A DNA stretch of 64,000 bases from Torymus aiolomorphi. Taxonomy: Eukaryota; Arthropoda; Insecta; Hymenoptera; Torymidae. The first letter of the stretch is position 1; every line of letters begins with the position of its first letter. Under the pieces are notes generated by a model. That model was not told where the DNA came from and searched no databases. It saw nothing but the letters and a program-made list of their open reading frames with translations. Positions 41,746-51,882 of this stretch are shown here, one piece after another. The stretch spans positions 123,708,810 through 123,772,809 of the forward strand of contig CM070876.1 in NCBI GenBank assembly GCA_036365515.1. Reading direction: 5' to 3'. The translations under genes were made by a program, and so were the position numbers.

Positions 41746-42439
41746 GACTACACTACACTGGTGGAAATAAAAAATTTTTATAACCAATAACTGACCATTT
41801 ATATTAGAAATTGGCCATTATCAAATAGGAATTTCTGTTGTCCACTTTCTAGCTCTCGATGAAATACTTTTTCTTCCATTATTTGTCTATTTAATAGATT
41901 GAAAAATAGAATTTAGTTTTTCGAAGACAAGCACAACCTTGTTCTTAAGTATTTTAAAGATATTAAAACTGATCAGTTTTTATATACTGAAAATGGCTAC
42001 TAGAAGGCATGCTGCTATGATAAGGAGTGAGAGGGACAGCATCAGATGGAGAAATAAGAGTTTTGCTGAATTATTCATAGAATGTGTACAATAAACCATT
42101 TATTAGTTCATGTTATTTATTTATATTTTGAAAAGCCATCCAATGCTCTTTTATCAAAGATAAAATTAGTAAGTAAATCAAATACGAATATTTTATTTTT
42201 ACCTCAATCTAAGAAATAGGCAAAAAATAGGAGAAAAAGCGTTTCATCATAGTCATTTATTAGCCAGTTTTACTAGCTATTTTCTATCTTCTTGGCCATT
42301 TCGTATAGATAAATTTCTACTAGATAATGACTTATATTGAAGCGTCTTTAGCACACCGGACGGCCCGATTAGCAGCGTCTCTCAGAATCGCCAGAAAAGG
42401 GACCAAAATCGGCGTGCACGGGAATTAAACGATATCCCT
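41746..42439. other. Spacer; no gene seen
   Basis: AT-rich DNA without a recognised element. A short segment near 41995-42090 is less AT-rich, but its frames are short. Confidence 0.4.
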
Positions 42440-42447
42440 GTCCTCTC

Positions 42448-42612
42448 CCACAAATTTTTGTGTAAAACGGCAATTTACACAAGTTTGTTTGTAAAGCAGC
42501 GATTTTACACAAATTCTTGTGTCGAATTCTTACACAATGTTTATGTACATCATTTACACAAATGTTTGTGTTAAATAGGAACATTCATATTTTACGTAAA
42601 CTTCGTGTTAAA
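42448..42612. repeat. Cluster of ACACAAATnTTTGTGT mini-dyads
   Basis: Five to six copies of a 15-20-base dyad such as CACAAATTTTTGTGTAAA, TTACACAAGTTTGTTTGTAA, TTTACACAAATTCTTGTGT and TTTACACAAATGTTTGTG, spaced 30-40 bases. This is not a CRISPR array: the spacing and repeat sequence are irregular. Confidence 0.7.
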
Positions 42613-43049
42613 TAGGCACATAATTTTTAAGAGTGCAGTAAGTACTGCATGCGCAAAAATAATTCTCTTTGATGCAATAGCAAACTAATTAAACGTCAAT
42701 ATTTTTCATGAAAATTGACAATCTACTGTATTTGGGTTCGCTCTTTGAGAGGTCTTTTAAGCATACGAACAATGAATAGCTTAAACTACTCATTTATATT
42801 CAGTTATATTAATTTCAATGCGATAGATTACCATGAGGAATCGAGCAGCTAGAGGGGAATATCCGTTGAGAATGCGCTCCCGGTTGAAAATACATAGCTG
42901 GAATACCAGCTGTACCTACTGTTTTTGAACAAATTACAGATAGTATTCCAGCTGGGATTACGGCTGAGATTTCCAGTAAATATTCGAATAGAATATTTAA
43001 AAATTAGATATTTATTAGATAAAAATTAAATATTGCACCTAAACCCCCC
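42613..43049. other. Spacer; no gene seen
   Basis: AT-rich DNA with a weak inverted pair around AGCTGGAATACCAGCTG (near 42897) and GTATTCCAGCTGGG (near 42942). Confidence 0.35.
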
Positions 43050-43051
43050 TT

Positions 43052-43335
43052 TGCATGCTTTACGACACCTAGATATACTCCGTCATCGGCCATTCCGAAC
43101 ACCTAGAGCCCCGATTGGATACGCTACGACACCTCGACTTAAAAAACTACGGAGCGCACGACCTAGACTTCATCATCGGCCACCCCGAACATCTGGATCC
43201 CGCATTTGATGCACTACGACACCTAGACGTAAGAGACTACGGAGCGCACGATCTAGACTCCATCATCGGTCACTCCGAACATCTAAACACCCCATTGGAT
43301 GTGCTACGACACCTAGACGTAAAAACGACAGGGTA
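43052..43335 (+). repeat. 93-bp tandem repeat, three units, open as a 31-residue repeat
   Basis: Units share CTACGACACCTAGACGTAA, TACGGAGCGCACGA and TCCATCATCGGCCA. In one plus-strand frame (open 43073-43399) each unit reads as 31 residues around LRHLDVRDYGAHDLDSIIGH. The first codon proposed by a simple scan is TTG at 43115, and no ATG opens the repeat, so this is either a piece of a former exon or a frame-neutral minisatellite. Confidence 0.7.
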
Positions 43336-43429
43336 CACCCCCAAACTTACAACGGGCTGTTACATCGAAAGTTATTGTGCGTCGAGGCATACGGCATGAC
43401 ACTTGGACGATATTCAATAGTTGCCTGCC

Positions 43430-43870
43430 GCTGCGCTACGCTGGTCGCCGCGCACCGGCGAATCGAGCGAACATATTGGCGACATCTCTGAGCGACGAAC
43501 ATAAGATCGTTATGTAAACAGAGCAAGTAACCTCTTCTTTCTGACACAGCGAGAAGTTGCGCGTTTCGTTACATTCCTCTATTCCAACCCTATCGAACGT
43601 TTGAAGCCTCATCCACATTTCTTTCCGTTTGCATCGAAAGATTAATGATTTTGTACATTTATTTAAAAGTAACGCATTTACCGAATTTATACCAAAAACG
43701 CCTATTCCCAATTCTTTTTTTCTGTTCTTTTCGAAAATGCATAAATAAAGTTCGAAAAAATATTTTTTCCGTGAAAAAAATTTCATAACTTCGTTAATAC
43801 TAATCCTATCGCAGAATAGATGCGACCAATCGATAGACGAGCTCAAAAAACTTAAATTGCCGCCTACCCG
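43430..43870. other. Possible diverged arm of the 23-kb palindrome
   Basis: TTTTTTCCGTGAAAA, GTTAATACTAATCCTATCGCAG and ACCAATCGATAGACGAG resemble ATCGGTTAATG, TTTAATACCTGCTCTACCGC and ACCAATCGATAGAGAAG of the palindrome near 23490-23560. The minus-strand frame at 43436-43885 has no recognised domain and is not called. Confidence 0.4.
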
Positions 43871-43957
43871 GTATCGATATTTCAATTCAATCGTTAATTA
43901 CAATGTTTTAAAAGTGGTGCGTTGGTGGATTGTCATTCGGTATAATATATGGGCATG

Positions 43958-44036
43958 CCCATACACACACGCACACACAGACACATACACACACAAACAC
44001 ACACGTACACACGCACACGCGCAGACATACGTAGAT
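43958..44036. repeat. Impure (AC)n microsatellite
   Basis: ACACAC runs with interspersed G and T across about 80 bases. Confidence 0.85.
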
Positions 44037-44212
44037 CATAATACGCTGAGTGCGTGTTATCTGATTTTTTGAATCACTCATAACTCAAGAAAAGGATCAG
44101 CTAGGATTTTCGTTTCGATGGATTTTTTATTTATTTAACATACTTAATCGATCCATGTAAGCCCTATGCGTCACCATTTTCATACGTGTTAAGTTGGCTG
44201 CAGGCTGGGTGT

Positions 44213-44288
44213 GTGTTCGTCGATGGCGCAAACGGTTAAGACTTCGCCTGTCAATCCGAAGACCCAGGTTCAAATTCCCATACCGGCA
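44213..44288 (+). ncRNA. Decayed tRNA-like sequence, possible SINE head
   Basis: A-box-like TGGCGCAAACGG at 44224-44235 and B-box-like GGTTCAAATTCC at 44267-44278 are about 31 bases apart, as in tRNA genes. A perfect 5-bp stem CTTCG/CGAAG lies where the anticodon stem should be, but its loop is 10 bases (with GTC inside), and the T-stem and acceptor stem do not pair. An AT-rich stretch follows. I read it as a tRNA-derived element or pseudogene, not a working tRNA. Confidence 0.5.
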
Positions 44289-45049
44289 GGACCTTTTCAT
44301 CGTTAAAATTGAATTTTATTAATTTATTGTTAATCTTATCTACTTATTTTTATAGAAAAATCGATAAATTATAAATTTATAATATTAATAAAAATTTTAT
44401 GTATTAAAAAATATTCTATACAACGTAAGAGATTCTTTGTGAAGTCTTTATGAATGCTTTGTGGAGTCTCTATGAATTCTTTAAGCACTCTTTTAACTAT
44501 TAAACAATTTTTGAGGTTTTTAATTTGGCAAAAAATATTTCCGTAAAGAATTCTTTTTTAATATTTAAAGAATCAGCACCGATGGGACATTCGAGATCGG
44601 ATAAAGTGGTCCAATAAGAATTCTTTATGATTAGTTTCATGAAAAAAGCGTTCATAATGTAGTCTTAAAGAGTTCATTAAAAGTTCTTTTTGCTTATTTG
44701 GATGAGACCGGCCGAATTGTCTAATCATTACTAGAATCATAATAGATTTCGCACAAACTCGTAACTTATTGTTTTTGCGTATATACCGAATTGAACCTTA
44801 TTTCCACAAGGTGCACAAACCTTTTTTCGATTTTCATCGTGCTTATTACGTATCATATATATGCCGCGTTATATAATCGAAAGGATTAATTGAAGATATA
44901 TAAATTAAAGATCGATTATATACTGATATGAGTATGGAACGTAGCTAGATATATGTTTTGTTTACATTCATTATACCTTCCATGAAAATTAGGTCTCCCT
45001 ATAAATAGGTAAAATATACTCATATGTAAAAATATTATGCATACTCGTT
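44289..45049. other. Spacer; no gene seen
   Basis: AT-rich. A region at 44420-44700 has several loose TTCTTTATGAA-type repeats. No coding frame. Confidence 0.4.
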
Positions 45050-45505
45050 GTAACGGGATGGCTAATGGGGGCAAATCCCAAAAAGCCACAGGCTAGCGAT
45101 GCCCTAGAACACGGTGCCGCGGGTGTCCGACTGGCGGAGTCGTTTTCCCGCGGAGGCGGCGGTATCCGGGAGAAAAGCAGGTTGTAATGAACAACGCGAC
45201 GAGTAACTAAATATCACAGTATATTAAAAGCACTAATAAATACAAGCACCTCGCAAGTGCTGGGTAAAACAATATGTTAGTTCGCGCGCGACTGTTAATA
45301 TTCAAACGCGCGAACGACACGGCGCGTGGCGAAACTGCTACTCTCGCGCGCGGTGTTAAAGTGCGGCGGGCTAACACACACCCCACACCCGCACGTACAC
45401 GGCACAGAAAGTTTGCACGGGGCGCTTTTCGTGCAAACCTTTACATTTAACGCGAGAGATCAGAGTCTGAGACTTACTTTTGGAAGGAGCAGCCGGTGCA
45501 CTCTG

Positions 45506-45555
<50 letters not shown>

Positions 45556-45976
45556 GTAGTTGCGCGCTACGTCTCTCTTTCTCTCGTACTCGCTGCATCG
45601 GGTCGGCAGGTGGGCTGGCTGTCGGCTTCTCGCTCGCTGTCTCGTGCTGCTCTTGGCACACGCGGCGCGGTCTCTCTCTCTCTCTCTCTCTCTGCACTTC
45701 ACTCGCGGTAATACTATATATAAAAACTATACGGCGCAAACGTAAAAGACTTTTGAGATACACGGGAGAGATGTTCACGGCGCGATGGTAGACACGAAGA
45801 TGGCTGCGTAACTCGCATAAAGCCGTAGCAGCTTCGCGGGTACGCGACGGGCATATTACGCGTTGCGAGACCGTTCTAATCCGGTCAGGATGCTCGCGCG
45901 CTTGCGCCCCAGTGATCATGCCTGCTCGGCGCGGGTAATTCGAATCTCGAAATACCTAACTCGCGCACGCCTTACA
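45050..45976 (+). mobile_element. Second solo LTR of the 3968 family, with 4-bp TSD
   Basis: Begins TGTAACGGGATGGC and ends GCCTTACA, with TCGT on both sides (45046-45049 and 45977-45980). The 5' part matches the solo LTR at 3968 (AAAAAGCCACAGGC, GATGCCCTA, GGTGCCGCGGGTGT), but a ~100-base segment present there between GGTGTC and GGAGTCGTTTTCCC is absent here. The 3' parts are dissimilar. It includes two (TC)n runs. Confidence 0.8.
45506..45553. repeat. (TC)n microsatellite inside the solo LTR
   Basis: Nearly pure TC run; a second shorter run lies at 45670-45692. All frames here become Ser-Leu or Arg-Glu repeats and are not genes. Confidence 0.85.
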
Positions 45977-45994
45977 TCGTAAGTATGACATTTT

Positions 45995-46265
45995 CAATGT
46001 AAACAAAAAAAATTTATTTCAAATATTTATTCTTAATCATTTAAATTTTTATATAAACTTATTATTTATTTTATTTGTTTCTATCATATTATTAACAAAC
46101 ATTATGGATTACGATTGTACATATTAACAAAATCATAATCAATTGTGTTTGTTACTAATAAGACAGAAACAAATAAAATAAACTATAAGTTTATATTATA
46201 ATTTATATGATTAAAAATTTAAATATTGGAAATTAATAACCTTTTTTTGTTTACATTACAAATTG
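45995..46265. repeat. ~265-bp AT-rich palindrome
   Basis: ATGTAAACAAAAAAAA on the left pairs with TTTTTTTGTTTACAT on the right. The inner ATTTATTTTATTTGTTTCTAT and AGAAACAAATAAAATAAA blocks also pair. A partial extra copy of the right half follows at 46266-46310 (ATAATCAATTGTATTTG), reaching the start of the large inverted element. Confidence 0.65.
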
Positions 46266-46310
46266 TATACATATTAATATATAAAGTCATAATCAATTGT
46301 ATTTGTTAAT

Positions 46311-49300
46311 TTTATACAGTTTAATACATTTTCATACAAAATAAAAAAAATAAATAGAAAAATAAATAAATAAATTATGTTTTTATGTTTATAAAAACGT
46401 AATTACGTTTTTACGTTTTTTACGTTTTATAAATTCTGTAAAACGTAAAAACCCGTATGAAATTGTATAAAATCGTTGCAAATCGTAGAAAACTGTATTA
46501 AAATGTTAGAAACCGTATGAAACCATATTAAAACGTATAAATTTGTCCAAAAACCAATGTTTAGATCCGGTTTTATATATTCTTATACAGTTTTGTACGG
46601 TTGTATACGGTTTCATACATTTCTTTATTCCCATTCGGGAACCTTTCATATCGTTTTCACACTATGTAATTATTATTTTCTCTTAAAAAGTTGTGAAATC
46701 TATCTAAAAAAACATTTTACAAAAGTTTAAACTAACGCAAGAATTAGTCTCTCTCTCTCCCTCCCTTTCTATCGCCTTCTAGTCCTCTCTATTTCTCCCC
46801 CTCTCTCTCCCTTCCACGCCCCTCGCTCTCTTCCTCTCTCCGTCTCTCTCAATATCCGTCAAACCCTGTATCAAAAACTTTAATGAAGGACTTAAATATT
46901 TTTTCAAAACAATCAACACGTCCTTTCAAAAACTAATTTTCTAAGTATATTCTAACAATACAATTTCTTTAGTTTTGTTATTTATTGTAATCTCATCTAT
47001 TCAACAAGCACTATCTACAAATGGTAATAATTTTTTTTATGACTGTACAAATAATAATATTGTTAATAAAACTTTCTACGAAAGTATTAAATAAGGCAAG
47101 TATAGAAGCTTTTTCTGAATAATCTACCTCTCTCTCTCTCCCCCTCTTTCTCCTTTCCTCACCCCTCGCTCTCGTGCTCTCTCCGTCTCTCTCAATATCT
47201 GTCAAACACTGTATCAAAAACTTTAATGAAGAACTTACATATTTTTTCAAAACAATCAACACGTCCTTTAAAAAACTAATTTTCTAAGTATATTCTAGCA
47301 ATACAATTTATCTAGTTTTGTTATTTATTGTAATCTCATCTATTCAACAAGCACTCTCTACAAATGGTAATAATTTTTTTTATGACTGTACAAATAATAA
47401 TATTGTTAATAAAACTTTCTACGAAAGTATTAAATAAGGCAAGTATAGAAGCTTTTTCTGAATAATCTACATCTCTCTTTCGCCCTCTCTCTCCCTCCGT
47501 CTCTTGCTCCCCCTCTCTCTCGCTCTCTCTCGCTCCCTTCCCCTTTTCATCCCCCCTTCCGCTCTCTCTCGTTCTATCTCAATATCCGTAAAACTCTGTA
47601 CCAACAACTTTAATGAGAGCTTAAATATTTTTCAAAACAATCAACACGTTCTTTAAAAAACTAATTTTTTAAGTATATTCTAACAACACAATTTGTCTAT
47701 ATTCCTTTTATTTATTCTAATCTCATATTTTCAACAAGCACTCTCTATAAGTTGTAATAATTTTTTTCATAATTGTACAAATAATAATATTGTTATAATA
47801 AAACTTTCTACGAAAGTATAAAATAAGGCAAGTATAATAATAATTGTTTTTTCTGTAAAATATCTATAAAATAATATTTATGATTTTTTAAAAGAAATCA
47901 AATAAATACTAGTAAAAAGGTCTTCTACTTCTTTGAGTCAATGTATGCTGAACAAATTATATGTAAGTACACTGCAAATCAAACAAACGAAAGTTGTGAA
48001 ACCAATTATCGATAGTCAAGTAATGCAAATAACTCTCGCAAACAACTGTATGACTGTTTTCAGAAATGTATTCAAATTTGTTCATCTTTCTTACAAAATA
48101 AACACAAGAAAGTACTGAAATCAATTTATTGTAGTCAAGTGCCGGCCATAAGTTAACTTGACTGACATAATAGAAGTTTTCCTACCTCGTGTGTAAAATT
48201 ACATTTTACGCCCACGCACAATGGGATAAAATGGTGATTTTAGAGTCAAAAATCTAGAATTTCTATAAATTACAACGGATTTGCATGAAAATTTATATAC
48301 AGGGATTTTGAAGGTCGCTGAATTCAATGAAGGTGCCGAGATTTTCCAAATCCTAACAGTTGATGCAGTATAACCAGTATAACAGCTCAGATACCTATGT
48401 TGGCCTACAAGAACTTAAAATAAATAAAAATCTGTCAACCTACAATAGTGAAAAATAATTTTGAAATCAATTATATGTTTTCAGGTATACATTTTTTTAT
48501 TAAAGTAAATAAACTAATTAATGATTAAACATAATTAAATTAATATATAATAATAATAATTATGACTTAAAAATTGCTTAGTAATTATTACAAATTATTA
48601 ATTTTTATTATTAAATTTTTCATTAAAAAATAACATTATTATTATATATTAATTTAATTATGTTTAATCATTAATTAATTTATCTACTTTAATCAAAAAA
48701 TTTATACCTGAAAACATATAATTGATTTCAAAATTATTTTTCACTATTTTCACTATTGTAGGTTGACAGATTTATATTCATTTTAAGTTCTTGTAGGCCA
48801 ACATAGGTATCTGAGCTGTTATACTGGTTACACTGCATCAACTGTTAGGATTTGGAAAATGTCGGCACCTTTTTTGAATTCAGCGACCTTCAAAATCCCT
48901 GTATATAAATTTTCATGCAAATCCGTTGTAATTTGTAGGAATTATAGATTTTTGGCTCTAAAATCACCATTTTATCCCACTGTGCCATGTTGTAACTTCA
49001 AAATTATTCAGCCAGCGGGCATGAAGTACTACTTACCGCTCAATAGGCCCAATAGCTCATATAGTCCTACAAAACTTTAGAGAACCTACCCATTTTACGC
49101 CCGTGCGGCCGAAAATTATTTAAATTTTATAACTATAATGCCTTCTTTTTATTTCTAAAATTCATAAGAATTTTTTCAGATATTTATGAAAAGTGAAAAC
49201 CTGTATAAAAAATTACGTAGACCAACACATCACTATTTTTCATTATTCTTTCTGAATTCTGAACTTTCTATAATATTACGCATCTTGGGAGGACAAGAGA

Positions 49301-51206
49301 AGTCTAGAGCTGCTCTGGCAGGTGTGGTCCTCCGATCTCCCATACATACTTGGCGGACCTGACGGTTTGCAGTTAAAGATCAAATAAAATGTGTAAATGG
49401 ATTGCTTCTACATATTAACTACTGATCCGTGAGCCTATCACGCTGTTTTTAAATAGAAAAAGCAAACCCGCGTGAAATTATCAGATAAAATCTCACATTA
49501 GATCCCATAATATATAAAATTGCAGATGACATCACAAATGAGATTTCATACGTGGTATGCGATGTCTGAAATTCTCTTATGAGATCTTATATGATATTTA
49601 CACACGGGAAAAGGGTATAAAATATGTTGCTTACAAAACGGTCAGTAAAATGTATATATTCGCACTTTTGAGTAGACTATAAATTTATATGAATTTTTTA
49701 CTTTATTCTCGTTTAAAAAGTACGGACAAAACGAAAAATATTTTGGGTAATGAAAAAAAAATCATTAGATTTTACACATGTAGGGATGTTATACTTAACG
49801 GTATAGTCCAGGCATTCTGTCACAGCCCAATGTTAAATTAACAGGAATTCCCAATAGAGTAAAAAAAATATGAGCGTATAGGAAATTAAATTTAAAAATG
49901 AGTTTCTTTTTCATTAAATTCGATCCTAAGTAGCGAACATAACCAGAAAAATTGGCAGTGTCCAAAAATGGTATTTCGTAAATAACTAAAAAACTATAGC
50001 TCCTACCGAAGAAAATTAAATGAGAAAATTGGAGGTATTAAAAATATCTATCAAAATGCTCTATTATAATTTATCGATATTTATCGTATTTTTCGAGTTA
50101 TATCGAAAAAAACCGATAAAAATTGGGTTTTCTAGATCTCATTAACTATAACGTTTCCATACTTGTTACTTGCAGTAAATATAGCTCATGGTAAGATAAA
50201 AAAATGCTTTTTTGAAAAATTAAAAAATATTGATTATTTATCGAGTTATCTGGATTTATTGAAAAAAAGGTGTTCTGTTCTCATAAGTTCATTAGATCTT
50301 CCCTGGAAATGGTGCTAGAGCAACGATTCAGGGCTTATTTTGTTCTTAAAGAGTTGTACTATCATGCTATTGAAAAATTGTATCGATTTTGTTTATTTAA
50401 AGGGTCAAAAAGTCAATTTGAAAATATTGAACTTTTTTAGACATGTTTTTATTTGAATAATTTTCTTAATTTTTATTTTATGGAAATAACAGTTACGGGA
50501 ATAGATTCCTGGCATTTTTTCACGAAGTTTGAAAAAAAAAATTTTGCGACTATCAGGAGCCGAGATAATTTTTTTATTTCAAAAAAATCAGGAAGGCGAA
50601 ATAAACGTCGTAGAGCACTGAGCTTAACACATGTTAACGTTGAATGTCTGTATTTTCAATAAAAAAATACTAGGATATGTTTCATTGGTTTGTAGTATTC
50701 GAAATTTAATAATAAAGTGCGAAGCGTGCCGACGCGGAGAGCGGCAGCCCTGGAGCTGCCGGCGGAGTGGGGAAAAGTGCTGCGCGCATTTTGTGCATTC
50801 AAAATGACTCGCGCTTGCTAAATCTTTAATATCTCGTAATCCATATCATATTTATTCTTGCCTTAGAAGCTAAATAGACACGGGAACACCTCATTTTTAT
50901 TTACTTTCCCATTTTTTCTTTACTTTATTCGATATTTAAATTATATTTTACTTAAATACAATATTTGTCGTGCAATACCTCAATTTTTGCCTTATTAATC
51001 GTATTATTATTATATATTTGTTGCTGGATTTTCCAATAATTTTTTCCATTTATTTTAAAATATATATGCACAATTATTTATTACATTTATAACTGTACGT
51101 GTTTATAATATTAAATTATAAATCCGAAAATCAAAGCACTGAATTACTTTTCAAAGTTTGGAAACGTAACGGTATATTTGGAAGGGACGCAGGTATAAGT
51201 ATGACG
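46311..51206 (+). repeat. Left inverted arm of the large element
   Basis: 4.9 kb. From the outside in: many GTATGAAACCGTATAAAA-like short repeats (46311-46640); three ~345-370-base units, each with a CT-rich tract and an AATCAACACGTCCTTT block (46740-47640); unique DNA (47860-49380); a non-shared stretch at about 49380-49830; and unique DNA to 51206. It carries an inserted palindromic element at 48217-48984. Confidence 0.85.
48217..48984. mobile_element. 768-bp palindromic MITE nested in the left arm
   Basis: CACAATGGGATAAAATGGTG at the left end is mirrored by CACCATTTTATCCCACTGTG at the right end. The halves are inverted copies of about 385 bases that meet near 48600. CCACG (48212-48216) and CCATG (48985-48989) flank it as a likely 5-bp duplication with one change. 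The right arm near 55440 reads straight through CGCCCACGTTGTAAC-equivalent sequence without the insert, so the insertion came after the arms formed. Confidence 0.85.
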
Positions 51207-51218
51207 GTTATGAAAGAG

Positions 51219-51336
51219 CAGCTGCGTATAGCGTTGGTCTCGCAGTATTCTGAAATGTATATCTATATATACTGTATATATAGATATACATTCCTTACAG
51301 TCAGAATACTGCGGGGCAAACGCTGGTTGCGTAGCT
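51219..51336. repeat. Hairpin just upstream of the central gene
   Basis: CAGCTGCGTATAGCG and CGCAGTATTCTGA on the left pair with CAGAATACTGCGG and GCGTAGCTG on the right. The apex is ATGTATATCTATATA / TATATAGATATACAT. It begins only about 13 bases inside the left arm boundary. Confidence 0.8.
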
Positions 51337-51624
51337 GTAGCATTTCTGCCATCTAGGGGGGAATTTATACAACTGTCTGATGACTAACACGACGACGGTT
51401 AGGTTAGTATCCGATACGCTTTCATGTAGCGTCCTTTTATTTCACACGCTTCTTCGTATATTCAACTATTTTAAATTTGTATCCTCCACCGTGTGACACT
51501 GGTTTTACCTCGAGAGGGTACATGCAGTGAATAATTTAAAAGCAGCCCCAGACGAGGAGTGGGGTAAAGGGACCAGATCAGGTAGATGAATATTGAAAAT
51601 AACACGAAGCAGTTTGTCTTAGTT

Positions 51625-51856
51625 ATTCGAGCAGAGCAGACGGTTAACAGCAGCACATCGTACTTCAAGTCTGTGTACATTTAAAGTAACTCTGTATACA
51701 TTGAAAGTGTAGTCCATAAATCAATTTTTTTTTTAATATTTTAGTGAATAGTGACCAGTGCAATATACATCTTACGTATTCGAGCAGAGCCGACGGTTAA
51801 CAGCAGCACATCGCACTTCAAGTCTGCATACATTTAAAATAACTCTGTATAAACAA
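51625..51856 (+). repeat. Direct repeat of ~80 bases in the 5' region of the central gene
   Basis: ATTCGAGCAGAGC, then GACGGTTAACAGCAGCACATCG, ACTTCAAGTCTG and TACATTTAAA, occur at 51625-51705 and again at 51777-51856, about 152 bases apart, and end 27 bases before the first ATG of the gene remnant. Confidence 0.85.
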
Positions 51857-51882
51857 AAAATAATGTTCGGTCCCTTCTCTCC

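Noticed and set aside
42448..42612. CRISPR-like array
   Set aside because: Repeats are variable dyads with irregular spacing in an insect-type genome; no cas-like genes.
45326..45919. Ser-Leu and Arg-Glu repeat frames
   Set aside because: Translations of (TC)n runs inside a solo LTR.
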